Assembly (NCBI GenBank): GCA_029261355.1
Contig: JAJDBM010000050.1
Span: 88,109 to 152,108, forward strand
Direction: 5' to 3'
DNA: 64,000 nucleotides
Origin: Nitrospirales bacterium
Lineage (GTDB): Bacteria; Nitrospirota; Nitrospiria; Nitrospirales; UBA8639
In this document: one piece after another, positions 56,891-64,000 of the stretch
How positions within the stretch are numbered: the stretch's first letter is position 1
Layout of the letters: the number at the start of each line of letters is the position of its first letter
Made by a program: the position numbers and the translations under genes
Notes under the pieces: generated by a model
Database searches by the model: none
The model's input: the letters and a program-made list of their open reading frames with translations, nothing else
What the model was told of the DNA's origin: nothing

Positions 56891-58210
56891 TTAGCCTTGA
56901 ATAACGCAGAATTCATACACCAGTTGCAGTGCTTTTTCAGCGAGTATTCGCTCACGGAATTCTTCTCGAGATTGTTGGCCTCCAGCATCTAACATTTTCT
57001 TGACCTCTTCTACGGGCATTTTGACTGATTGAGCCAGTTTTGTCATTTCCGCATCAATATCATCATCTTCGACCGACAGACCTTCTTTATCCGCCAGGCA
57101 TTCGAGGATGAGGCTGAGTTTGACGCGTTTCTTGGCTTCAGGTTGAAGTTCTTGTTGGAGGCGCTTGGCTTCTTCCTGAAGCTTGAGTGGTTCGTCTATA
57201 CCACCTTGACCTTTTTGATGGTCACGAAGCATCTTTTGGCGGACCATTGTTTGAAGTTCACGGTCAATGAGGGGATCGGGGATATCAAAATGATGCATTT
57301 GAACAAGCCTGTTCATAACCTGTTCTTTGTACCCGTCTTCAATATCACGTTTTAAAAGAGTATCAAGTTGTTCTCGAATGGAGGTCCGTAGGTGTTCAAG
57401 GCTGTCATAGTCGCCACAATCTTTGGCAAATTCATCATCCAGCTCTGGTAATGTTTGCTGTTTAATGGCCTCGACATCAATTCGAAACGTGACGGTTTTT
57501 CCTGCGAGACGTTCATCGGGGTGACTCGCCGGATACTCCTGCCGGATATCAATTTTTGCGCCTACGGTTTCCCCTGTCAGATGTTCATCAACTTCAATCC
57601 CAAGTATTGGGGTCTTCGAGCCGATTTGATGTAAATGGCCCGTTTTTTTTGTCCCTTCAAGCGGTTGATCTTCCAAGAGACCTTCTACGTTGAGAACTGC
57701 ATGCATGCCGTCTGCCAGCACTGCGCCCTCGGGTGCCGCCTCAATTTGAGCATGCTGTTCACGAAGATTGGTCAGAGCCTCGTCAATCTGTTCATCCGTG
57801 ACCGTTCGCGTGTCAGGCTTCAGCGAAATTGGGTTGGGAGGACGATAGTCGCCAAGCTTGATTGTGGGTTTAATTTCGACTGTAGCGGTAAAAGTGAATG
57901 AGGCATTCCGTTGAATTTTTAGTCGTTCAAAAGGTGGTATTTCAACAACGACAGGAACAACCCCGGCTTCTTTGACTGCGCGTTGATAATAATCAGGAAC
58001 AATCCGTTGCACGACATCTTGTTCAACCATCTTCGAATAACGTTTTTCTAGCACGGAAACGGGTGCTTTCCCCTGTCGAAACCCAGGGACACGAACCTGA
58101 CGTTTCAGCTCAGTGTACACTTTTAGGAATTCACTATTGACAGCGTCTTCTGGGACTTCAATCTTCAGTGCCCGTTTAACGGGGCCTAATTCGGTCATTT
58201 CCAATTTCAT
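56891..58210 (-). CDS. tig: Trigger factor
   Basis: Trigger factor is the ribosome-bound chaperone and peptidyl-prolyl isomerase. The 439-residue product has the N-terminal ribosome-binding domain with the signature GFRQGKAP near residues 45-52, the FKBP-type PPIase domain (about 150-240) and the C-terminal chaperone arms. It leads the tig-clpP-clpX order that is conserved in many bacteria. The ATG start is clear; no strong Shine-Dalgarno is visible. Confidence 0.96.
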   Translation of the reverse strand: MKLEMTELGPVKRALKIEVPEDAVNSEFLKVYTELKRQVRVPGFRQGKAPVSVLEKRYSKMVEQDVVQRIVPDYYQRAVKEAGVVPVVVEIPPFERLKIQRNASFTFTATVEIKPTIKLGDYRPPNPISLKPDTRTVTDEQIDEALTNLREQHAQIEAAPEGAVLADGMHAVLNVEGLLEDQPLEGTKKTGHLHQIGSKTPILGIEVDEHLTGETVGAKIDIRQEYPASHPDERLAGKTVTFRIDVEAIKQQTLPELDDEFAKDCGDYDSLEHLRTSIREQLDTLLKRDIEDGYKEQVMNRLVQMHHFDIPDPLIDRELQTMVRQKMLRDHQKGQGGIDEPLKLQEEAKRLQQELQPEAKKRVKLSLILECLADKEGLSVEDDDIDAEMTKLAQSVKMPVEEVKKMLDAGGQQSREEFRERILAEKALQLVYEFCVIQG

Positions 58211-58297
58211 GGAGCAGCCACTCCTCTACGGTTAGGACACAGACGATTAGCGTAAATCATGAGTGTATATGAAAAAAAAGCTTAAGGCTAAAGAAAT

Positions 58298-58380
58298 TGG
58301 TGCGAGAGGGGGGACTTGAACCCCCACGGTTGCCCACAGGATCCTAAGTCCTGCGCGTCTGCCAGTTCCGCCACTCTCGC
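58298..58380 (-). tRNA. tRNA-Leu (anticodon UAG)
   Basis: Read on the minus strand this 83-nt sequence folds as a class II tRNA: acceptor GCGAGAG pairs with CTCTCGC, discriminator A, encoded CCA. The anticodon stem CAGGA/TCCTG encloses loop CTTAGGA with anticodon TAG. A variable arm follows (TGTGGGCAACCGTGG region) and TTCAAGT is the T loop. It reads CUA-type leucine codons. The gene lies upstream of tig. Confidence 0.97.
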
Positions 58381-58576
58381 GCAATTAGCCAACAATGATT
58401 ATCACGACATAAAGCATGTTAATTCTAATAGAAAATAAGGGAATTTGGGAAGTGAGATTGCCTTCAATTTCATCGGGATTCCCATTTTTTCCTGAGAATA
58501 CCAGAGTCTCATCAATCTAGACGAGTGGCAAGTCCCTGTTGCAGGAAATTTCTGAGTAGAGTATGGTAGCAGTACT

Positions 58577-58822
58577 ATGGCGTTGAAAAGCTTGTATCAA
58601 GACATCTATCGTCGGTTTACTGAAAGCCGGACATCGTATAAAGGGTATGACTTTCAGGATTCATCTGCAGAAAGTGTCCCTCCTAGACAAGTGACATTTA
58701 AAGATCGGGTCAAATGGTGGACTATCAATCGTCCAAGCCGGCTCAAAAAAATTGCTCACGAACGTGATCAACTCCAACAAGATATTATTGCCCTAAAACG
58801 CCCACCACAATCATCTCCGTAG
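58577..58822 (+). CDS. Small hypothetical protein, 81 aa
   Basis: The product is basic, charged and without a membrane segment; its second half is helical (RLKKIAHERDQLQQDIIALK) and could form a coiled coil. It begins 18 nt before the next membrane gene, so an operon is likely. The Shine-Dalgarno is weak. I recognise no family. A partner of the neighbouring membrane protein is possible but unproven. Confidence 0.55.
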   Translation: MALKSLYQDIYRRFTESRTSYKGYDFQDSSAESVPPRQVTFKDRVKWWTINRPSRLKKIAHERDQLQQDIIALKRPPQSSP

Positions 58823-58839
58823 ATAACAACATCGGCTTC

Positions 58840-59643
58840 GTGTCAGAGTTTATTCAAGGCACCCTTCAACTCTATAAGCAGGTCATCCAGGCGACCGGAC
58901 GTTCATTCGCTCGTGGTTGGAAGGTGACGATAGTCGTGGTAGGTTTTGCCGCTCTGATGCTCTTCGTGACCATGCTGGTTGCCCCTCTGGGCATGATTGG
59001 TGGCATGATTAGTGGTGCAGCCAATGCCTTGGCGATTGGGGCCACATTATATCTGGTTGAGCAGGTTGTTTTGGGAGCACGAAAGATCGAGTGGCATGAT
59101 ATCCCGCCAAGCGCTGGTCAGTATTTCTGGGATGTCATCTCTGTTGGATTTCTTGTGTGGCTTCCTCTCCTCATCATGCAAATGGCTTTGCAAGCCAATC
59201 CATATCGTCCTTTGTTAACCACAGCCCTATTTTTTCTCGTGTTTGTGATTTTGAATCCAGTGCCGGAAGTGATTTATCAAAGACGGCAAGGTTCAGCCAT
59301 GGACGTAGTTCGTGAAAGTTATGAATTTGTTCTTGAAAACTGGGTTGAGTGGTTTCTTCCGATTGCCCTTCTTCTCGCTCCGTTTGGATTATCATTCTTT
59401 TTTGAATTTTCGAGTCAAGCTGGAATGAGGGGAGGGTTGGATTTCTTTCACATCCTCTCTGGTCCATTTCATTTACTCACAGGCTGGATGGAGTATCTTG
59501 GGATATCGAATGCAGCCAGTTCATTTATGATTGCCCTCTGTACTCCTATTTTGGGGGTGTTAATGTTGATCTTTCGCGGGCATTTGTTTGCGGCCCTCCA
59601 TGGAACGACTCGGCGGCAACGTAGTTTTAGGGCGCGTTTTTAA
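58840..59643 (+). CDS. Multi-pass membrane protein of unknown function, 267 aa
   Basis: The product has about six hydrophobic segments (for example VTIVVVGFAALMLFVTML near residue 30) and Arg/Lys-rich termini, an inner membrane protein. It has no motif I can assign, though its organisation, with helix bundles and conserved polar turns, suggests a membrane-shaping or transport-linked protein. The start is GTG with no visible Shine-Dalgarno. It follows the 81-residue gene closely and is followed by a tRNA-Ser gene. Confidence 0.7.
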   Translation: MSEFIQGTLQLYKQVIQATGRSFARGWKVTIVVVGFAALMLFVTMLVAPLGMIGGMISGAANALAIGATLYLVEQVVLGARKIEWHDIPPSAGQYFWDVISVGFLVWLPLLIMQMALQANPYRPLLTTALFFLVFVILNPVPEVIYQRRQGSAMDVVRESYEFVLENWVEWFLPIALLLAPFGLSFFFEFSSQAGMRGGLDFFHILSGPFHLLTGWMEYLGISNAASSFMIALCTPILGVLMLIFRGHLFAALHGTTRRQRSFRARF

Positions 59644-59847
59644 TTAAGTGGTAATACGTATGCGTGAAGTGGCAAGGCCAAATGACTGATCATCGCTTGT
59701 CGCACTGAGGGCCCCATGGTAAGATCGCGTTTCTTTCTAACGTCGTTGGTTCAATCATGGTTTGTAGGGATTGGCCTTTTTAAAAACGTAGCTCAGCGAG
59801 AGAAGATATTCTAATAATAGATTGTCAGTAGATTTTTTTTGTATCGT

Positions 59848-59937
<90 letters not shown>

Positions 59938-60039
59938 GTCTTTGGCAAAGCTTCGGCTGGCAGGCCAGCATAAGAAATATAAAGTATAAATTGTAAATTC
60001 ACGTTATCTGAATTTTACTTTTTACACTTTCAAGAGAAA

Positions 60040-60150
60040 GGGGCTGGGCCCTGTGCAACAGAATCTTGTGAACTCCGCCAGGTCCGGAAGGAAGCAACGG
60101 TAAGCAGGCTAGTCTGGGTGCCGCAGGATCACCTGGCCCCGGTTTTTTTT
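60040..60150 (+). ncRNA. ffs: 4.5S RNA of the signal recognition particle
   Basis: The small bacterial SRP RNA binds Ffh and helps target membrane proteins. The sequence contains the conserved apical domain: CAGGTCCGGAAGGAAGCAA and the asymmetric loop AGCAGGC near 60094-60117. The outer stem GGGGCTGG pairs with CCTGGCCCC near 60133-60141. A GC-rich end followed by eight T at 60143-60150 is the terminator. It lies between tRNA-Ser and dnaX, a frequent bacterial location. Confidence 0.97.
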
Positions 60151-60241
60151 CAATACTCAAAGGTACAGTGGGAAATAGACCATAAGGAATCCAATCCTTC
60201 TATTTTCCCTTTGGTAATTCTTCGTTTTCCCTTTCTCACGT

Positions 60242-62068
60242 ATGGAATACCAGGTCTCAGCCAGAAAATATCGCCCAGGGAGCTTTCAGCAGGTTATTGG
60301 TCAGCCTCATGTCGTGCAGACCATTAAAAATGCCATTAGCCGCGAGCGCGTCGCCCATGCCTATGTCTTTTCTGGAATGCGGGGAGTCGGGAAAACAACT
60401 GTTGCGAGGATTGTGGCAAAGGCACTGAACTGTGAAAGTGGACCTTCAAGTGAGCCTTGCGAGGTCTGTGATAGTTGCACTGAGATTACGCGAGGCCAGT
60501 CAGTTGATGTCATTGAAATCGACGGAGCGTCAAATACAGGAGTCGATGATGTTCGTGAACTAAGGGAGAATGTGAAGTTTTCTCCCTTTCGTGGAAGGCA
60601 CCGCGTGTACATCATTGATGAAGTCCATATGCTCTCTAATTCAGCATTCAATGCCTTGTTAAAGACACTTGAAGAGCCGCCAAGCCATGCTGTTTTCATC
60701 TTTGCGACTACTGAGGTTCATAAGATTCCTGCCACAATATTATCGCGCTGCCAACATTTCACGTTTAGACGAATTCCTAGATTAGAAATCATTCGTCAGT
60801 TACGACATGTTGCCGATCAGATGGGTATTTCAATTGAAGAACGGAGTCTTGCCGCAATTGCCAGGGCAAGTGACGGGAGTATGCGTGATGGTCTGAGCTT
60901 GTTGGACCAAGCTGTGGCATTTGGAGGCGATGAAGTTCGCCATGCAGACCTAGAGGCTCTCATCGGTTCTGTGCCAGATGAACTCGTGCGAAACTTAGTT
61001 GATGCGATTATCAATCGAGATGCCGCTGCTGGCATAACCTGCGTGGCTCAGGCATTTGATCAGGGTTATGATATTAGGATCTATTGTCGCGAAATTGTCG
61101 AACGATTGAGAAACGTTCTTGTTGCCTCGGTCGTCGAATCACGTGAGCAAGTCCAAGCATTAATTGAGTTGCCCACTGAGGAGGTTGAGACGACGATTTC
61201 TCAGGCGAAACGAGTGAATGAAGCATTTCTGCAGGAATGCTTCCAGATTTTCTCGAAGACTGAGGATAGTCTACGAATGAGTGCACATCCTCGGTTCGTG
61301 GTCGAAGCTGCCGTGGTCAAGGCAACTCAGATTGGGATCTCTTCTCCACAACCTGAAGTTAAGCCAATGCCTTCAAGTGTTTCGGCACCATTGCCGCAGC
61401 CGAAGGCTGCAAGTTCTCTCAGTCGACGTCCAGAACCAGTTCCCAGTCCTAGACAAGAGCCTTCTAAACCTTCACCAAGACAGACTAAATCTCCTTCGGG
61501 TGAAAGTCGTGAGCGGCCACAACTTGAAACCAAGGTTCAGGCTCGTCCTACGTCATCGAATCAAGTGCCCCCAACAACGCCATCAGTTGCCGTTGCTGCC
61601 GCTCAATTGCCTCAAGCTGCTTATTCTAAGAAGAGCCCAGAAATGATCAATGCTTCGGTCGATTGGGAGCAGGTGATGGATCAATTAATGAAGGATCACC
61701 CCAATATCGGAACATTTGTGGAGATGGGAACTCTTGTACAAAATGATTCAGAACAGATCATCATTGGATATCCCAAGAATGCCTCTGTCGCACGATGGCG
61801 AACTGATAAACCAGAAAACCGAGCATTGGTTGCAAAGGTCTGTCAGCAGATGTCTGGACATGCTGTCACGATTCGTGTGGTTGAGCTTGATAGTAGTCAG
61901 TTAGCGATGCCAACGATAGGACAACAGCGAACACAGAATCAAGATCAAGAAGACCAAAACCTTATAGATGAAGCCCGTACCAACCCAATTGTCAAACAAA
62001 CCCTGGAGATATTTGGCGGAGAAATTGTCTCGGCCCACCGTGTTTCCCCAAAGGAGGAGAAAAGCTAA
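60242..62068 (+). CDS. dnaX: DNA polymerase III subunit tau/gamma
   Basis: DnaX is the ATPase of the clamp loader and organises the replisome. The 608-residue product has the AAA+ core (Walker A GMRGVGKTT, the zinc module CEVCDSC, Walker B IIDEVHML, sensor-type ATTEVHKIP), a collar domain, then a long Pro/Ser/Gln-rich linker (about 370-465) and a C-terminal domain typical of tau. I saw no A-run frameshift heptamer that would make gamma. Its TAA overlaps the ATG of ybaB. Confidence 0.97.
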   Translation: MEYQVSARKYRPGSFQQVIGQPHVVQTIKNAISRERVAHAYVFSGMRGVGKTTVARIVAKALNCESGPSSEPCEVCDSCTEITRGQSVDVIEIDGASNTGVDDVRELRENVKFSPFRGRHRVYIIDEVHMLSNSAFNALLKTLEEPPSHAVFIFATTEVHKIPATILSRCQHFTFRRIPRLEIIRQLRHVADQMGISIEERSLAAIARASDGSMRDGLSLLDQAVAFGGDEVRHADLEALIGSVPDELVRNLVDAIINRDAAAGITCVAQAFDQGYDIRIYCREIVERLRNVLVASVVESREQVQALIELPTEEVETTISQAKRVNEAFLQECFQIFSKTEDSLRMSAHPRFVVEAAVVKATQIGISSPQPEVKPMPSSVSAPLPQPKAASSLSRRPEPVPSPRQEPSKPSPRQTKSPSGESRERPQLETKVQARPTSSNQVPPTTPSVAVAAAQLPQAAYSKKSPEMINASVDWEQVMDQLMKDHPNIGTFVEMGTLVQNDSEQIIIGYPKNASVARWRTDKPENRALVAKVCQQMSGHAVTIRVVELDSSQLAMPTIGQQRTQNQDQEDQNLIDEARTNPIVKQTLEIFGGEIVSAHRVSPKEEKS

Positions 62069-62394
62069 TGTCAAAAAACCCATTCGGCAACATGAGTAAT
62101 CTGTTAAAGCAGGCGCAGGCGATGCAGGAGCAGATGGGGAAGATCCAAGCTGATGCTGCAACAAAGGAGGTAGAAGCCTCTGCAGGTGGGGGAATGGTCA
62201 CGGTGAGAGTGACTGGAGCCATGCAAGTGGCAAAAGTGACGATTGATCCAGAGGTGATGAAATCGGAAGACCGTGACATGTTGCAAGATTTGTTAGTAGC
62301 TGCCACGAATGAAGCATTGCGAAAAGCCAAAGATATGATGGCCGAAGAAATGAAGGGATTGACAGGTGGTATGGGAATCCCTGGTATGTTTTAG
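62068..62394 (+). CDS. ybaB: YbaB/EbfC family nucleoid-associated protein
   Basis: YbaB dimers bind DNA as tweezers and are usually located with dnaX and recR. The 108-residue product has the typical Met/Gln-rich N-terminal helix (NLLKQAQAMQEQMGKIQ) and the conserved core VEASAGGGMVTVRVTG. The ATG overlaps the dnaX stop (TAATG), and AAAGGAGG within dnaX is its Shine-Dalgarno. recR follows after 6 nt. Confidence 0.96.
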   Translation: MSKNPFGNMSNLLKQAQAMQEQMGKIQADAATKEVEASAGGGMVTVRVTGAMQVAKVTIDPEVMKSEDRDMLQDLLVAATNEALRKAKDMMAEEMKGLTGGMGIPGMF

Positions 62395-62400
62395 ACCAAA

Positions 62401-63048
62401 ATGGATAAAACTGTGTCGACAATGACTGAAAAAAGTCCAGGAGCAAGCGGTCAGCATGGCGGGTTTTTAGCCCGTCTTGCCAAAGAGTTTGTGCGACTTC
62501 CTGGAATAGGTCAAAAAACTGCACAGCGGCTGGCATTTCATATGATGAAAGCTGAAAAAGAAGAGGCGCTTCGTTTAGCTGATGCCATTCGCGATGTGAA
62601 AGAACGAGTCACATTTTGCACGGAATGTCGGAATATTGCCGAGGAATCACTTTGTGAAATCTGCCTCAGTCCTAAGCGGGATCGTACGAAAATCCTCGTC
62701 GTAGAAGAACCCAGTACTCTCTATGCCATTGAACAGAGTAAAGCTTTCCATGGGTTGTATCATGTATTGTTTGGAGCTCTCTCCCCTTTAGATGGTGTGG
62801 GGCCATCCGATATTCGAGCCCATGAGTTAGAGGATCGAGTCAAGTCTGGAGAGGTAAAAGAAGTGGTGATTGCCACCAATCCAACGATTGAAGGTGAAGC
62901 TACTGCCATCTATCTTACCAAATTACTCAAGCCTCACGGTGTGTCTGTCTCGCGAATAGCTTATGGCATTCCTGTCGGCATGGATATCGAATATGCGGAT
63001 GAAGTGACATTACTCAAATCAATCGAAGGTCGTCGCGAACTCACCTAA
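62401..63048 (+). CDS. recR: Recombination mediator RecR
   Basis: RecR forms a clamp that with RecO/RecF loads RecA at gaps. The 215-residue product has the helix-hairpin-helix (LPGIGQKTAQRLAFH), the C4 zinc finger (CTEC, CEIC), the Toprim domain (ILVVEEPSTLYAIEQS, ATNPTIEGEATAIYL) and the C-terminal Walker B-like motif (RIAYGIPVGMDIEYAD). It is about 15 residues longer than usual at the N-terminus; an internal ATG at 62422 could be the real start. It is the last gene of dnaX-ybaB-recR. Confidence 0.96.
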   Translation: MDKTVSTMTEKSPGASGQHGGFLARLAKEFVRLPGIGQKTAQRLAFHMMKAEKEEALRLADAIRDVKERVTFCTECRNIAEESLCEICLSPKRDRTKILVVEEPSTLYAIEQSKAFHGLYHVLFGALSPLDGVGPSDIRAHELEDRVKSGEVKEVVIATNPTIEGEATAIYLTKLLKPHGVSVSRIAYGIPVGMDIEYADEVTLLKSIEGRRELT

Positions 63049-63228
63049 TTCCTATCTCGTCGCTCGTGAATCGTCTTTAGTTAATATTCCGAATCCCAAT
63101 AACTTCTCCTTGAACCATGTGTACACCACCAATGTGGTATCACATGCTTCAAGGTAAGGAAGTTGATTGAGTCTATTATAAACTTGGTGAAATGCCCTTG
63201 CGAAATACGAGCGACAAGTCACGTTTTT

Positions 63229-64000
63229 CTAAATCACTATTCCCAGCCAAATCGCAAACTGTTTCAGATCAGAATGCCAATCCCGTTCATAATGACCTTC
63301 AGCTTTAGCAAAACCCACAAATTCTTTTACTGCGAGTTCTCGGACCTCCTCATTCTTTATCTCATCTGCAAATAACTTGGGGAACATGAAGCCTTGAGTG
63401 ACACGGACAAGGTTTTCTTGTTCTTTCACGGAAAGCGCAAGGTGTTTTAACGCCTTTTTGAATTTTTGTAATCCTGGGTCTTTGTCCTGATCTATTGCAC
63501 AGGCGAGTAAGCCGCCAATATTGTAGCGATCAATGGGAGAGAGTACTACTTTTTTCGGAGCTTGAGCTTTTTGTGATGACGTGGGTTTTGTCGTTTGTTT
63601 TGTGTGTATTTTTGCTTGAGGTGTCGCCACGACTTTTGTATTTTTTGGAATGGGTTTTTTAGGAGAGGCGTTCGGTTTCGCTTTAGATGGGACTTTCTTG
63701 GATTTCGTTACTGTTGAAAGGTGCGCTGTGGGTGTTTTCTTGGTCGAGGACGAAATTGACGTCTTTACTATTTTTTTAGATGGTGAGGATTTTGGGGAAG
63801 GTTGAGATGCCTTTGGTTTTGCCTTCACCCTGGCAACAGGTCTTTTGTTTGCCTTTTGAGGTGCGGACTTTTTAGGACTTGCAGTTTTAGTTTTAGACTT
63901 GGTTGTGACTGCGACTTTCTTTTTTGTTGAAGCGGCAGACTTCAGCTTTGGTTTGGTCTTCGTTTTGGCAACAGGCCTCTTGTTTGCCATTTGTGGTGCG
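63229..64000 (-). CDS. Lysine/alanine-rich histone H1-like protein, 5' end outside window
   Basis: The minus-strand frame ends at 63229 and is open through the right edge. The N-terminal 150 visible residues are Lys/Ala/Pro/Ser/Thr-rich, like AlgP or H1-type tails; the last 105 residues form a folded domain (NIGGLLACAIDQDKD to FAIWLGIVI) that I do not recognise. An ATG lies at 63990, but it falls inside a repeat: APQMANKRPVAK at the edge matches SAPQKANKRPVAR some 45 residues later. This suggests the ATG is an internal Met and the protein begins beyond the window. It may be nucleoid-associated. Confidence 0.7.
   Translation of the reverse strand, partial: APQMANKRPVAKTKTKPKLKSAASTKKKVAVTTKSKTKTASPKKSAPQKANKRPVARVKAKPKASQPSPKSSPSKKIVKTSISSSTKKTPTAHLSTVTKSKKVPSKAKPNASPKKPIPKNTKVVATPQAKIHTKQTTKPTSSQKAQAPKKVVLSPIDRYNIGGLLACAIDQDKDPGLQKFKKALKHLALSVKEQENLVRVTQGFMFPKLFADEIKNEEVRELAVKEFVGFAKAEGHYERDWHSDLKQFAIWLGIVI

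Noticed and set aside
61330..61640. Possible programmed frameshift in dnaX to make gamma.
   Set aside because: No slippery A-run heptamer with a following stem was seen in the linker region.

Overview
The window is one contiguous, gene-dense bacterial chromosome segment, roughly mid-to-high 40s percent G+C by eye. It carries no phage, insertion sequence, CRISPR array or plasmid signature. It looks like core chromosome of a Gram-negative, probably a Nitrospirota (Nitrospira-like) bacterium. The clues are a beta-barrel outer membrane protein, an OM-type lipoprotein, a PEP-CTERM protein, hopanoid (hpnA) and carotenoid (cruF) genes, and a dispersed repeat whose ends resemble repeats I recall from Nitrospira. 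The taxonomic call is inference from gene content, not from a marker search.

Layout: 1-6.4 kb has a Tlc-type nucleotide transporter (cut by the window edge), a DEAD-box helicase, typA and a glycine-rich RRM protein. 6.7-16.3 kb is mixed metabolic and accessory: a geranylgeranyl-reductase-type flavoprotein, a cupredoxin-like secreted protein, an orphan AT-rich gene, a metallophosphoesterase, a beta-barrel protein, msrA, a Rieske-glutamate synthase fusion and a DMFase-like lipoprotein. 16.5-22.3 kb has ttcA, a broken endonuclease III gene, a TauE-type exporter, an RCK potassium channel and an RCK-containing SLC13 permease. 22.4-22.8 kb holds a zinc-ribbon microprotein and a candidate structured RNA. 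23-31 kb has a MidA-type methyltransferase, a sensor-kinase-like protein whose phospho-acceptor His is replaced, and an isoprenoid group (cruF, hpnA, ispA) interrupted by a 300-bp inverted-repeat element. 31-36.4 kb has a PHD-patterned zinc finger gene coupled to a membrane protein, uvrA lacking its insertion domain, and ruvB. 36.4-41.3 kb has a GlcG-type protein, a KefB-type antiporter and leuCD.

From 41.8 kb the content is classical housekeeping: mreB-mreC-mreD-mrdA-rodA (rod shape and elongation), rng, dprA and topA. Next comes a PEP-CTERM gene with a textbook sigma-54 promoter, then tig-clpP-clpX (minus strand, protein folding and turnover), tRNA-Leu(UAG), two unknown genes, tRNA-Ser(GGA), the 4.5S SRP RNA, dnaX-ybaB-recR, and a lysine/alanine-rich protein running off the right edge.

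The most notable items are the candidate structured RNA at 22.4 kb, the bacterial PHD-like finger at 31.1 kb, the sigma-54 promoter of the PEP-CTERM gene, the His-less kinase, the shortened UvrA, the nth pseudogene and the inverted-repeat element. No complete new multi-gene system (for example a defence island) is evident.
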